Shown: positions 7,003-15,966, counted from the stretch's first letter. The stretch is 38,372 nucleotides of DNA from Arthrobacter luteolus NBRC 107841 (GCF_001552075.1 NZ_BCQM01000015.1:1-38372); one strand, 5' to 3'. Notes: generated by a model from the sequence alone, not told the origin. A program made the numbers and translations.

Positions 7003-7998
7003 TTACGTCCGGTATGCGATCTGCACGTGGAATGTAGAGCCCTCACCCCAGCCGTACCCGGCTCGGCCAGGCGATACGAACGGGTCCTTGTCCACCCAAA
7101 GTGTTGCACCGGCCTGACCTGGGCCCACCACCGGAATGACCGTCCGCAGCAGGCCGCCGGTACCTGACATGCTGTGGATGCCAGACCCCGAAGCCATGAA
7201 GTCAGCCCCAGCCGGAAAGCCAGGGGGCAAGGAGAAACCAATCGTCCCCAACCCCAAGGACGCACCCCGACCCGACTGGATCATGGCCTGCACGGTGACC
7301 TTGTCACCCTCAACCCAGTACAGGCCCTTCGAAACGTGGGTGTCTCCCCGATTCTCGAACCCGGACCATGCTGGCGTATACGACAAAGCGTTCACCCTGA
7401 ATGGGTACTCTCGCCAACCCCACACGCCGTTCGACTGCAGCTCATACCGCCACGTAGATGAGCCGAGCTTCACCGCAGCACCCGGGGACTTGAGGTAATC
7501 CAGCGCCAGCTTGTGCGCCACCTCTACGCCGCCCGGGCCGGGCCAGCAGCGCAGGTCGATAATCTGCTGGGGCTGGGTTTCGCCACCCTTCCACTGGACA
7601 AGCCACGCGGGCTGATCGTCCACAGTGCCAGGCCGATTCTCCCGGGCGGAAGGGATTGCGGCCGCGGATCCTCCACGAATCGAAACATAGGAGGTCGGCC
7701 CGCCGCCGGTCGGCTGCCAATCACGGCGAGGTGCGATCAGATCCCACCGCAGCACCCCATTCGCGGGAGCCACAGAATCCACCCGCTGAGGTGCGTCCAG
7801 CTCATCCCAAACGCCATGCCCGAAGAATTTCCCCGGCGCGAGATTCACTGCGTATGGCGTCGTCGGGTGCGCCGATAGTTTCAGCGCATCCCCAATGACC
7901 CCATACGGGGCGCCGCGAGAGATGGCAGACTCCGCCCATACTGTTTCCTTGACGCCCTCGCCGGGGGCCGTGTCATAGAAGGTGCTTTTTGTGGCCAT
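7003..7998 (-). CDS. Minor tail protein
   Basis: The 331-aa protein is rich in Gly, Pro and Trp. Its N-terminal half resembles tail-tip proteins that follow the Dit/hub genes in actinophages (DTAPGEGVKETVWAESAIS ... GKFFGHGVWDELDAP ... WDLIAPRRDWQPTGG). The C-terminal part is a beta sandwich-like region, perhaps for carbohydrate binding. The start shares bases with the stop of the upstream tail gene (TAATG) after GGAGAGAGCC. A terminator follows it, making it the last gene of the main structural segment. The assignment rests on position and composition. Confidence 0.75.
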   Translation of the reverse strand: MATKSTFYDTAPGEGVKETVWAESAISRGAPYGVIGDALKLSAHPTTPYAVNLAPGKFFGHGVWDELDAPQRVDSVAPANGVLRWDLIAPRRDWQPTGGGPTSYVSIRGGSAAAIPSARENRPGTVDDQPAWLVQWKGGETQPQQIIDLRCWPGPGGVEVAHKLALDYLKSPGAAVKLGSSTWRYELQSNGVWGWREYPFRVNALSYTPAWSGFENRGDTHVSKGLYWVEGDKVTVQAMIQSGRGASLGLGTIGFSLPPGFPAGADFMASGSGIHSMSGTGGLLRTVIPVVGPGQAGATLWVDKDPFVSPGRAGYGWGEGSTFHVQIAYRT

Positions 7999-9140
7999 TA
8001 GGCTCTCTCCTCTTTGCGTTGCGATTCTTTCAACGCCGCTAGTGTCTTGGCCTGCCGCACTTCCGGACTGACCTGCTCACCGATGACCGGAGTGGCCCGG
8101 GCATAATCTGGGGTGATCCACTCAATGACTGCCTCGCGCACAATGTCCGTAATGACTTGCCCGCGGACTCGCACGGGCACCCGGTCTCCAACAAGGACTC
8201 CCTTGCTGCCATAGGTGAACGCGGAGGACTCGGCCAATGTGATGGACAGCCCATCAACTACGCCGTTCTCTGCAAGGGTTTCCCACCCTCGGGCGTCCAT
8301 GACCGTGTCCGCTTCGGCAGCGCCGCCAGGCAACTCCTCCGGGTTGACGTCTCGTGCGTCCCGGAATGTCTCGCCGCAGAACCCGTGTGAGGCTTCCCGC
8401 TGCGTGTCGGTGATCGCCCGGAACTGTCGGGCTTTGCCTTCACCGGATCCGCCAATAACCGCCCGTGAAGCTTGTGGTCGGCGCCGAGTGTGCACCGCTT
8501 TCTTGATGGTCCGCCCCTCGACGGAAAGCGTGTTGGGGTAGGTGCGGGGCACATGCACATCGAAGACCAGCTCCGCGCCCATTTGCCGCACCCTTAGGCC
8601 AATGCCCGCCATCTCCACGCCCGGGTAAAGCCGGTCCGGGAGAGGGTGCATTCGGAAGGAAGCACCGCCAGGAACGTCCGCTCCCCGTCCCTGATCCGGG
8701 GCGACTACTAGCCCTGGGATGCGCAGTCGGTTCACGCCGTTCTCGCGGACGATCTGCTTCACAACTGTCTCTGCTTTGCCGGAGTAGGTTCGGTACTCCG
8801 CTCCGCCTTGCGAATTGATCGGCGAGCCGGGCACCTGCCAGCCGAGGATGCCACGCAGGATCCACGCATCATCCAGCACCGTGATGTCCATGGCATTGGA
8901 TTCCGTGTCTATCGTGACCTCATCAACAGGCCCCGACAGTAGATGATCCCCATCCTTCTCAAAAACCACGCGAGCACCCTCAGCCCGCAGGCTCGCGAAC
9001 TGTTTGTCCTCCAACGAGACACTCATGCTCGCGGTACCAATGAGTGGGAACTCTCGGGGTGTCACCGTCAAAGACAGCGGTACGCCAACCTGCCCGACAT
9101 ACTTACGGTCCTTGTCGTAAACCGTGATCCGCATACCCAT
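7998..9140 (-). CDS. Minor tail protein, Gp37-like tail hub
   Basis: The N-terminus (RITVYDKDRKYVGQV ... LTVTPREFPLIGTASMSV) and the segments FEKDGDHLLSGPVDEV and TVLDDAWILRGILGW are typical of the actinophage Gp37-like tail proteins that form the baseplate hub below the Dit ring. The family is recalled, not searched. The 380-aa length is normal. Start choice is ambiguous among GTG 9146, ATG 9140 and ATG 9134. I chose 9140 because its A is shared with the upstream stop (TGATG). The C-terminal helix (ALKESQRKEERA) is charged. Confidence 0.78.
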   Translation of the reverse strand: MGMRITVYDKDRKYVGQVGVPLSLTVTPREFPLIGTASMSVSLEDKQFASLRAEGARVVFEKDGDHLLSGPVDEVTIDTESNAMDITVLDDAWILRGILGWQVPGSPINSQGGAEYRTYSGKAETVVKQIVRENGVNRLRIPGLVVAPDQGRGADVPGGASFRMHPLPDRLYPGVEMAGIGLRVRQMGAELVFDVHVPRTYPNTLSVEGRTIKKAVHTRRRPQASRAVIGGSGEGKARQFRAITDTQREASHGFCGETFRDARDVNPEELPGGAAEADTVMDARGWETLAENGVVDGLSITLAESSAFTYGSKGVLVGDRVPVRVRGQVITDIVREAVIEWITPDYARATPVIGEQVSPEVRQAKTLAALKESQRKEERA

Positions 9141-10138
9141 CACCACGCCCGCTTGTACAGGGCAGGGACGGCAACCTCAATGGCGCCTGTCCCCTCAAGT
9201 GACAGCTGCAAAGGGACCTGCACCCCCGGAGGGATAGGGGCGAAGTCCGCCGCACCCAAGTCCCGGGAGCGGTCCACTGGCTTGATCATGTCCACGCCTA
9301 TGACCCGCTCGGACGGCTTCTTGGCGATCCCACTGGCGGTGATTTCGTACATGGTCGCTCCGATCCGCGTCGGGTCCGAATCGATAACCAGGCAATACCA
9401 AGCGGGAACGGCGAACGGAATGGTGACCTTGCGTCCACCAATGCCGACCCATGCCCCAGGCTCGGAGTTCCCATCGACATACCAGACGGGCGGTGAATCA
9501 ATGTCGCCAGGGTTGCTGATTGCCGCACTCTCGAACGAGAACCCTTGTCCAAGGTTGAACAAATGCGGCCCGGTCGGTTCAAAGAATGGGCCGGGGGAGG
9601 CAGGTGCCTTCCAGGACATCACCGACGGCTGGCCAACCCAGAACGGCTGATCGGCTGTCAGATAGATCCCGTAGTGCGCCCATCGCTGCAGTGACGGCAG
9701 GGTGTCGAAGCCGGGCTCCGGGGTTGAGGGCTCGTATCGCAAATCAAGATGTCGTCGCTGCCCCGTGCCCCGATGAACTACCGTCCAGCGCCCCAAACGA
9801 TCAGGGTCCATGGTTCGCCAGAATGCACGGTCCCGTTCCATCCACTCCGGACCCGTACCGCCATGCCACGTCTTGACCGGGAAGAACACCTCCCGCTCAT
9901 GCCAGATAGTCCCGCGGTGCTGCGAACCGTTCGCCCCGGGGGACGCGTCACGGTGCCGAGTGCCTTGCGGCATATGCAGGCCCCGAGTCCCCGCCAGCAG
10001 ATAAACGCCACTGACGCCGTCCCCGAGATCCCACACGCTTCCATCCCAGCCGGTCCACGTTAGGTCTATCCCGTCACGTTGGAGTTCATCAACCGGCGGG
10101 GCTGGTGTTCGAGCGGGTGCTGCGTAGAGCATGCTCAT
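9140..10138 (-). CDS. Distal tail (Dit)-like minor tail protein
   Basis: This 332-aa protein immediately follows the tape measure gene, the usual place for Dit. Its features fit: an N-terminal Trp-rich beta domain (DLTWTGWDGSVWDLGDG), a central FFPVKTWHGG / RDRAFWRTMDP segment and a C-terminal galectin-like beta domain (PVWYVDGNSEPGAWVGIGG). Dit forms the ring joining tail tube to tip. It starts at ATG 10138 with AAGGGGG before it and is translationally coupled to the hub gene downstream. Confidence 0.8.
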   Translation of the reverse strand: MSMLYAAPARTPAPPVDELQRDGIDLTWTGWDGSVWDLGDGVSGVYLLAGTRGLHMPQGTRHRDASPGANGSQHRGTIWHEREVFFPVKTWHGGTGPEWMERDRAFWRTMDPDRLGRWTVVHRGTGQRRHLDLRYEPSTPEPGFDTLPSLQRWAHYGIYLTADQPFWVGQPSVMSWKAPASPGPFFEPTGPHLFNLGQGFSFESAAISNPGDIDSPPVWYVDGNSEPGAWVGIGGRKVTIPFAVPAWYCLVIDSDPTRIGATMYEITASGIAKKPSERVIGVDMIKPVDRSRDLGAADFAPIPPGVQVPLQLSLEGTGAIEVAVPALYKRAW

Positions 10139-10147
10139 TAGGCCCCC

Positions 10148-13100
10148 TTAGTTTCCGTAAGCGTTCTGCAGGTCGCGTTGCCGCTGTGTTGCCTCAGCTG
10201 CGATGGTCCGCGCATAGGACTGCTCCAAGCCGGGACCGGCGCTGATGTGGTTGTGGTAATGCTTCTCAATGACCTGCCTTGATCCACCGGACAAACCTGC
10301 GGCCGGCGCACTGTACTCCCGCCCGACGCGCACACCTGACGCGTACCCGGGCAGTTGCGGGAACGTGCCGGCATTGATCGCTGCCAGCTCACGGTTGTAC
10401 TTCTCGCTCGAGCGGGAATTGATGATCCACTCGCCCGCATCCACCCACGACATCGGCACACCATCGGAGGAAATCCCGAGAATGCCGTCCGTCCGATCCG
10501 TGCCCGGACCAGTGGTGGGTAGGCGACCACCGGACGCCCGTTCGGGAAGCAGGACGCCTCCGCCGGGCTTGGGGCTGGCGCCCTTGCCCAGAACCGTGTC
10601 CTTGAATGTGGTTTCGTAGTGCTCCAGATAGGTCCGGACCACACGCCCATCCATGGCATTCAGCTCCGCGTTGTGGGAGTCCATAGCCAACTTGGCTGCC
10701 GCATCGTGGAAGTACGCGGTTGTGTCGGCGTCCGGTGGGATGCCCATAACCTTCCGGGCAAGGGCATCGGCAGCTTCACCTTCAATGCCCATGCCATTTG
10801 CGGCGTTGACCAAGCTGTCATACGTGGTCTGCAGGTTGGCCTGCAGTTCAGGCTGGCCCATGCCTTCACGGGCTTTAGCCTCAACATCAGCCATGCCGCT
10901 ACGTGCGACATCCTGGAATGCTGCGTTCGCGGCAGCCCCGGCCTCGGTTGTGAGATCGAAGTCCGTTGCTGTCTCGTTGAGTACCGCGCCGAGTCCGAGG
11001 GTTCCGTTTGCCGCGGCCACCGTCGCCTCATGCATGCTGCGCAGTGAGTCATGGAAAGCCGCCGTGGAATCACGGGACGACATGCTGATTTCGCCAAGCA
11101 GGAACAGTGCCTCAACAATGTCTTCGAGGGACATTGCCGTTTCCGCAGCTTCGCCACCCATGTCGCCAAGTGCGGCGGCGGTCTCCTCGGATGACTCTGC
11201 GGCGGCGAGCATGGCCGGCGGAGTCTTGCCCATGGCCCAGTTCAGAAGCTCCTGCTCTGAGAGGTTCACTTTCGCCTGGGTCGCAAGCTTCCGCAGCGAG
11301 TCCAAGTAGTCCGGGAACTTCTCAGCTGCGCCCTCGACACTGCCTCCGGAGGCTTCTGCGTCCTTGGCGATCTGCTTGAATGCCGAGGCTGCGGACGCTG
11401 CGTTTCCACTGGACACATAGCCAGCAAGGGTTGCATCAACCGATGTCAGATCCTCGTTTAGTGCCTGCCATTTGTCGCCCCAGTTGAGGATTTCGTTACC
11501 CCATGAGGAGAACGCCTCGTTCCAGTTCTTGTTGTCGATCCGGGCAATGGCTGATCCGACTCCATCGATTCCTTCGATGGTGCCAGCCATCCGGCTCTTG
11601 CTGTTGCCGTTGGCCCACTCGGCGGACTTGAAAGCGGCATCGAGGCGGTCCGTTGATTTCGCTGCGTCCACCATGGAGTTTGCAATCCGCTCGAGGCCCT
11701 TCGACGCCGGCGCCCACACTCCGTTGTTGATTTCCTTCAAAATCTGGAAGCCAATAAACGCTGCACTGGCTATGCCCGCGGCTCTGGCGACCTTTCCAAG
11801 GTTGGAGGTGAGTCCAGGCGAGGTGTCGCGAAGGGCTTGGAAATGCCCGACCGTCTCAAACACCTTGGGTGCCAGCGTGACGAAACCGCCCGCAAGCACC
11901 GCAGCTCCACCGGCAAGCCCAGCAATGCCAGCAATAACAGACAGCACCGGTCCAGGGATCTGCCCGATGAGGTCTATGAAGTCCTCACCTGTCTGGACCA
12001 GTCCGCGCAGGGCGTCGTTGGCTCCGGATCCAGACTTGAGGAACACGGTGTCCATGGCGCCGCCGAGCTTTTCCAGATCGCCGGCCAGGTTGTCCTGCAT
12101 GATCGCAGCAGTCTCGGCCGCGTAACCAGCATCGTCGACAGCGTCAATCCATTCCTGCACACCCTCCGAACCCTGCTGGTACAGGACGGCGGCAGCGCGG
12201 ACAGCATCAGATCCAAACAGGGTCTGCATGGTTGCATTGCGCTGCTCGGAAGACATGTCCTTCAAGGCGTCCTGCAGGTTGCCCGCATACTGGGCCAGGC
12301 CAATGAACTCACCCGACGAGTCGTAAGCGGACAGGCCAAGGTCAGACATCGCGGTTGCAGCTGCCTCAGACTGCGGGTTCAGTCGCTGCAGCATCGTCTT
12401 GAAAGACGTGCCAGCGTCCGACCCGATCAGGCCAGCAGATGCGAACGCTGCAAGCCCACCCGTGGCTTCCTCGATGGTGAGGCCCGTCTGCGATGCGACA
12501 AGACCAGCCTGATTCAAGGCCATGCCAAGGTCATGAACGGAACCCTGAGCTTTGCCTGCCCCAGCAGCGAGCAGATCAGCAATGTGCGGGATGTCGGAAC
12601 CGGAGAGTTTGAACTGAGTCATTGCCGAGGCGGCGGTCTCCGCAGCCTCACCAACACTCAAAGCACCAGCCGCAGCCAATGCCAGGGCTCCATCAAGGCC
12701 ACCGCCGAGAATATCCGCAGTGGAAACGCCGGCCTTCGCCATCTCCTCGATGGCCTGAGCAGCCTCTTCCGCAGAGAACGCAGTGTCGGCGCCGGTCCGC
12801 ATTGCAGCCTCACGCAGCAGCTCCATGTTGGCCGCAGTCTCGTGCGTGGCAGCCTGAACGGAAGACATGGCCTTGTCGAAGGACGCGTACTTGGTGACTG
12901 CGAGACCGACCGCCGCGACCGTCGCGGCACCTGCGGCAGCGATGACCGGGCCGACCGAAGCCCATGCTTCCTTCTGCCGTTCGGCGGCGAGCCGGGATTT
13001 CTCGGCTGCCTCTTCGACCTCGCGCCCGGACACGTAGACGGCGTCGGAGAACTGTTCCACTCCCATGGCAGCCGCCTGGGATGACGTGAGCGCCTTCCCG

Positions 13101-13342
13101 TTGGCGTCAACGAGCTGACCCGTCGCCTCGTAGTGCAGGCCAACTGCTTTCGCCGCCTGCTGGGCTGCCTTAGCCTCAACCTCGGCCGCGGTGCGTGACT
13201 TCTGCGATGCCTGCTCGCTGGCCTTGCCCGTTTCATCGACGGCGCTCTTGGTCTTCCGTGTTGCCCCCGCAGCCTCACCCATCGCCCGGACGTACCCTGC
13301 AACTTCGGCACTAAATCGGACGGCTACCCGGCGCTCAGTCAT
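10148..13342 (-). CDS. Tail tape measure protein
   Basis: At 1064 aa this is the longest gene and sits between the tail chaperones and Dit. The N-terminus is a charged coiled coil rich in Ala, Lys and Gln. A TP901-type tape measure core (about residues 150-430) contains FDKAMSSVQAATHETAANM and GVSTADILGGGLDGALALAAAG. A hydrophobic Gly/Ala segment at about 465-490 probably crosses the membrane on DNA entry. The C-terminal third is helical and ends in a short GPG-rich region. By the usual rule of about 0.15 nm per residue the tail would be near 160 nm. It starts at ATG 13342 with GGAGG upstream. Confidence 0.95.
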   Translation of the reverse strand: MTERRVAVRFSAEVAGYVRAMGEAAGATRKTKSAVDETGKASEQASQKSRTAAEVEAKAAQQAAKAVGLHYEATGQLVDANGKALTSSQAAAMGVEQFSDAVYVSGREVEEAAEKSRLAAERQKEAWASVGPVIAAAGAATVAAVGLAVTKYASFDKAMSSVQAATHETAANMELLREAAMRTGADTAFSAEEAAQAIEEMAKAGVSTADILGGGLDGALALAAAGALSVGEAAETAASAMTQFKLSGSDIPHIADLLAAGAGKAQGSVHDLGMALNQAGLVASQTGLTIEEATGGLAAFASAGLIGSDAGTSFKTMLQRLNPQSEAAATAMSDLGLSAYDSSGEFIGLAQYAGNLQDALKDMSSEQRNATMQTLFGSDAVRAAAVLYQQGSEGVQEWIDAVDDAGYAAETAAIMQDNLAGDLEKLGGAMDTVFLKSGSGANDALRGLVQTGEDFIDLIGQIPGPVLSVIAGIAGLAGGAAVLAGGFVTLAPKVFETVGHFQALRDTSPGLTSNLGKVARAAGIASAAFIGFQILKEINNGVWAPASKGLERIANSMVDAAKSTDRLDAAFKSAEWANGNSKSRMAGTIEGIDGVGSAIARIDNKNWNEAFSSWGNEILNWGDKWQALNEDLTSVDATLAGYVSSGNAASAASAFKQIAKDAEASGGSVEGAAEKFPDYLDSLRKLATQAKVNLSEQELLNWAMGKTPPAMLAAAESSEETAAALGDMGGEAAETAMSLEDIVEALFLLGEISMSSRDSTAAFHDSLRSMHEATVAAANGTLGLGAVLNETATDFDLTTEAGAAANAAFQDVARSGMADVEAKAREGMGQPELQANLQTTYDSLVNAANGMGIEGEAADALARKVMGIPPDADTTAYFHDAAAKLAMDSHNAELNAMDGRVVRTYLEHYETTFKDTVLGKGASPKPGGGVLLPERASGGRLPTTGPGTDRTDGILGISSDGVPMSWVDAGEWIINSRSSEKYNRELAAINAGTFPQLPGYASGVRVGREYSAPAAGLSGGSRQVIEKHYHNHISAGPGLEQSYARTIAAEATQRQRDLQNAYGN

Positions 13343-13387
13343 GACAAACCTCCATGGGGTGGGGATGGCGGCATGAAGCGCCGCCGA

Positions 13388-14295
13388 TTAGGGCGTGGGG
13401 AATGGAGGCAATGGCTTGCTCGAGGGGCGCGTATATTCGGCGTAGACCAGTTGTCCCGGCTCCGGCTTGTAGCCCTTCGCACCCGTCAGCCGTTCAACCT
13501 CAGCCTTCGCGTGGCACGTACTGGTTTTGGCTTTGAACCAGCCGTCGTTATCCGGATGCCGGCAGATCATCCGGTCGTGCCCGCAGTCGCACATGCGGGC
13601 CTGGTAGATCGTGAACGCCAAGGTGAGGGGGAAGTCCTTGCTTGACCACTCACCCGTGGTGTTCCCCAACCAGTGGGACGGCGGCCGGACGAACCGGTCC
13701 GCCGTCTCCAGGAGTTGGACTATGCGTCCCCACTTGCCGGTGAGGAGAACTTCTGCAAAAAATCGGCGTCCACGGAGGGCAGTTCCTTGCAGGCTCGAAC
13801 CCATGCAGTGTTGATGGCCTGCATCTGTGCGGAACCGATCTTGGCTTCCAGCTCGCCAATCTGCTCGGGTGCCAGACGAACGGGCTTGCGGGTGTCGGTT
13901 CCGGCGGACATGCCGATGATTGCCTCAGCCAGGACGGCACTGCCGATGGCATGCATGCGCTGCTGTTTGTCCTTCGGGGAAGCGTCCTTGGGCAGGGGGT
14001 CACCAACGCTCTCAGCGATTTCCTGCTGCCGGTCATCCGGGATCGCCTGCACGTACACGGTCAGCTTCGACGCCTCGAACTGGGCGACGACCTTGCGGTA
14101 CGCCTGCACCAGGGAGGATCCGCCGGCAGGAGTTTCGCCCGGGGCGACCTCCGCCTCGTTGCGGATACGGCGCTCCAAGTCGGCCAGTTCGCCGATCAGG
14201 TCGGCGCGCTGGTATACGGTGGCGGACTGTTCCGGCAGCTTCGCATCGGTCAGCCACGCGCCAAGGTCAAAAGTTTCAGGGGTCAGGTCAGACAT
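13388..14295 (-). CDS. Tail assembly chaperone gpGT, made by -1 frameshift
   Basis: Ribosomes that slip -1 on TTTTTTG (complement of 13756-13762) leave the gpG frame and read on to the stop at 13388, giving a fusion of about 302 aa. The joined residues are DADFF-AEVLLTGKWG. The T part contains a Cys/His-rich stretch (RMCDCGHDRMICRHPDNDGW ... STCHAKAEVERL) that could bind a metal. gpG and gpGT coat the tape measure while the tube assembles, as in lambda. Frame arithmetic is consistent: codon phase changes by exactly one base. No other start for the T frame has a convincing ribosome site. Confidence 0.8.
13720..14295 (-). CDS. Tail assembly chaperone gpG
   Basis: A 191-aa, acidic, helical protein located between the major tail protein and tape measure genes, the standard position of gpG. 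It starts with ATG 14295 after AGGAGCC. Segments such as AWVRACKELPSVDADFLQKF near the end match the helical character of actinophage chaperones, and the slippery heptamer lies 13 codons before its stop, as expected for a gpG/gpGT pair. It would bind the tape measure and recruit tail tube subunits. Confidence 0.85.
   Translation of the reverse strand: MSDLTPETFDLGAWLTDAKLPEQSATVYQRADLIGELADLERRIRNEAEVAPGETPAGGSSLVQAYRKVVAQFEASKLTVYVQAIPDDRQQEIAESVGDPLPKDASPKDKQQRMHAIGSAVLAEAIIGMSAGTDTRKPVRLAPEQIGELEAKIGSAQMQAINTAWVRACKELPSVDADFLQKFSSPASGDA
13756..13762 (-). other. Programmed -1 frameshift slippery site TTTTTTG
   Basis: In the gpG frame the codons read GAT TTT TTG, so the heptamer T-TTT-TTG is in the correct phase for tandem slippage. 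The -1 frame is open for a further 123 codons. It lies inside the overlap of the two frames, at the conserved position for long-tailed phages. Confidence 0.8.
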
Positions 14296-14296
14296 A

Positions 14297-14335
14297 GGGG
14301 TTCAGGCTCCTAAGTAGGTAATGGGGTTCAGGCTC
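14297..14335 (-). repeat. 13-bp direct repeat in front of gpG
   Basis: GGGGTTCAGGCTC occurs at 14297-14309 and 14323-14335. On the minus strand each copy is GAGCCTGAACCCC. The copy nearest gpG overlaps its ribosome site (AGGAGCCTGAACCCCT before ATG), so the repeat looks like a duplicated translation start region. Confidence 0.55.
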
Positions 14336-14346
14336 GAAAGGATTGG

Positions 14347-14381
14347 GGTGCCCGCCCGGAGCCTGATCACAGGCGGGCACC
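14347..14381 (-). terminator. Hairpin after the major tail protein gene
   Basis: GGTGCCCGCC (14347-14356) pairs perfectly with GGCGGGCACC (14372-14381). On the minus strand CCAATCCTTT follows, with no strong T-run, so it may be a weak terminator or an mRNA-protecting stem that lowers expression downstream of the abundant tail protein. Confidence 0.55.
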
Positions 14382-14392
14382 AGTTCGTGGGG

Positions 14393-14905
14393 TTAGGCCG
14401 CGGCGACCTTGATGTTGTCGAAACCGCGCTGCATCTCCAGCGGGATGCGCCGCTTGATGAACCCGGACCCATCCAGGCGCTGCGGAGTATCAGTCAGGAC
14501 CTCACCGCCGAGGTAGATGTCATCCCCACTGGCCCAGTCCTCGTCGGAGTCCTTGGCCGTTTCCCGGGCATAGGCCCACAGGGTGGTGCCCTTCTCCCGG
14601 GTTGCCGTGAAGCCGGCGTCCTCTTCGGCATCCACGGCACCGGTCACCTCATCGAAGTACCGCCACAGCGTGATGCCCGTGGTGTAGTTCGAGGCCCCGA
14701 TGGCGTTGCTGTTCCCGGACTCGCTCAGTGCTTTCTCAGCGATCTTGTCCGAGTCAGTGGCGGACCAATTGAAGTCCGACGCCAGAGTCTTCTGCGACAG
14801 GTCAATGCCCGCATTCAGCTCTGTCACAGTCGGCGCCTTCGGGTTCGCCGGGCGGGTCGTCAGGACGGTGAACTTAGTTTTGCCGTCACCCAATACACGA
14901 GGCAT
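14393..14905 (-). CDS. Major tail (tube) protein
   Basis: The 170-aa protein begins MPRVLGDGKTKFTVLTT, with the acidic, Thr-rich beta composition of siphophage tube subunits, and lies between the head-tail completion genes and the tail chaperones. The segment TGITLWRYFDEVTGAVDAEEDAGFTA and the DIYLGGEVLTDTPQ strand fit the tube fold. ATG 14905 follows AAGGAGAGCTAACC. A hairpin after the gene fits high, separately controlled expression. The call is based on order and composition. Confidence 0.87.
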   Translation of the reverse strand: MPRVLGDGKTKFTVLTTRPANPKAPTVTELNAGIDLSQKTLASDFNWSATDSDKIAEKALSESGNSNAIGASNYTTGITLWRYFDEVTGAVDAEEDAGFTATREKGTTLWAYARETAKDSDEDWASGDDIYLGGEVLTDTPQRLDGSGFIKRRIPLEMQRGFDNIKVAAA

Positions 14906-14907
14906 GG

Positions 14908-15081
14908 TTAGCTCTCCTTCTTCTCGTTGGTTTCGGCCTGCACGGCCTGCTTGCCCGGCGCCTTGGGACGCGGAGACTTGGTGAACTTCTGAAACTCGGG
15001 GTGGGAGCCGTCGCCAAGCCAGTGCTCAGGGACTCGCTGTGTCTCTCCGGTCTCGTTGTTGTGGGCGATCACGAACGCCAT
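14908..15081 (-). CDS. Small hypothetical tail-region protein (57 aa)
   Basis: An uninterrupted 57-aa frame starts at ATG 15081 directly after GAGGAGGG and stops two bases before the major tail protein start. The protein begins MAFVIAHNNETGETQRVPEH, then WLGDGSHPEFQKFTK, and ends in a Lys/Ala/Pro-rich tail. Similar small proteins with a basic tail are common near tail tube genes of actinophages, but no function is established. The strong ribosome site and tight spacing make it a real gene despite its size. Confidence 0.8.
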   Translation of the reverse strand: MAFVIAHNNETGETQRVPEHWLGDGSHPEFQKFTKSPRPKAPGKQAVQAETNEKKES

Positions 15082-15100
15082 GGACCCTCCTCAGGGCATA

Positions 15101-15128
15101 GAAAAAGGCCCCCGGTCAGGAGGGCCTT
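15101..15128 (-). terminator. Intrinsic terminator before the 57-aa/tail tube genes
   Basis: On the minus strand AAGGCCC (15128-15122) pairs with GGGCCTT (15111-15105), followed by TTTTTC. It lies between the head-tail completion genes and the tail tube segment and could partly uncouple them. Confidence 0.72.
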
Positions 15129-15148
15129 ACGAATGGGATTGGGCGGTG

Positions 15149-15559
15149 CTAGTCCGCGTCGGAAACGAAGGTGAACTCATCCACCGCATACACGGGACGC
15201 TGGCCATCAACCACGACGTCGTTATCCGTCTGAGCGTCCGTCAGAGTGCCCTGCTTGAGCTTCGAACAAGCCCTTCCGGCAACCACAGGTCGTGCCCGTT
15301 TTAGGGACGCCCTGACACGCTGGGCTGTGATGATCATGGAATCCGGGCTCAGCCCCACATATGTGGCGCGGATCCGGGGCGCGAACGACCGTGGGAGGTC
15401 ACCCAAGGAGTCGCCGGACTCGTCCCCAGAGGACTCCACGCCAAGGCTTCCCCACAGCACCACGTACGGGTACACAGGCTTGCCAGGAACGTTGATCAGG
15501 TACGACTGCACACCCTGCGGCAGCAACGCCTGAACAGCCCGGTAATGGTCAAGGATCAC
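15149..15559 (-). CDS. Tail terminator / head-tail completion protein
   Basis: The 136-aa protein starts at GTG 15559, overlapping the upstream stop as GTGA and preceded by GGAGG. Further upstream in-frame codons are not needed. Residues PYVVLWGSLGVESSGDESGD and RIRATYVGLSPDSMIITAQRV are in the style of tail terminators or neck proteins that cap the tail tube at the head. The position between the HK97 gp10-like gene and the tail tube gene fits. Confidence 0.75.
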   Translation of the reverse strand: MILDHYRAVQALLPQGVQSYLINVPGKPVYPYVVLWGSLGVESSGDESGDSLGDLPRSFAPRIRATYVGLSPDSMIITAQRVRASLKRARPVVAGRACSKLKQGTLTDAQTDNDVVVDGQRPVYAVDEFTFVSDAD

Positions 15560-15966
15560 AGCAGGCCCTCCGTCGCTTTGAAAGCCCACTCGTAGAAGTT
15601 CGGGGCTTCCTCCAACATGGCGTCGGTCGGGTCGCGGACAGTCCCGCCGCCCGGGCGTGACGTTCCGAAGTAAGCGATGCCCGCCAAGCCAGCCGCCGGG
15701 TAACGTTCAGGATTCGGCCCAATGACACCCTCTATAACGCCATCCCCGGCAAACGCGTGCACCTTCAGGTCGTAGTCAATGGAGGCATCCAAGCCGGGCG
15801 CTTTCTTGCCCCTGAAGTGCCTCGACTTCCTGACATCCGCCTGCATGATCTTCTTCGTATTCAGTGCCGACTTCGCGACCACCCCGCGCAGCTTCGGCAC
15901 CATGCGCGCCGGCACCTTCTCAAGGTCATCAGTCAGCCCATCAAGTTCTGAGCTGTCGGCCGCCAC
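15556..15966 (-). CDS. HK97 gp10-like minor head-tail protein
   Basis: The 136-aa basic protein has the helix-then-sheet order of gp10-like proteins: a long N-terminal helix (LEKVPARMVPKLRGVVAKSALNTKKIM), the R-K-S-R-H-F-R-G-K-K-A-P-G loop, then beta strands (VHAFAGDGVIEGVIGPNPERY) and the YFGTSRPGGG loop. It helps join tail to head. The start is GTG 15966, whose G is shared with the upstream TAG. Confidence 0.8.
   Translation of the reverse strand: MAADSSELDGLTDDLEKVPARMVPKLRGVVAKSALNTKKIMQADVRKSRHFRGKKAPGLDASIDYDLKVHAFAGDGVIEGVIGPNPERYPAAGLAGIAYFGTSRPGGGTVRDPTDAMLEEAPNFYEWAFKATEGLL

Noticed and set aside
6538-7167. 209-aa plus-strand open frame
   Set aside because: Antisense to two lysis genes and across a terminator, with no start signal.
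11837-13084. 415-aa plus-strand open frame
   Set aside because: It lies entirely antisense to the tape measure gene, has no ribosome site and has the Arg/Ser/Gly-rich composition of a shadow frame.
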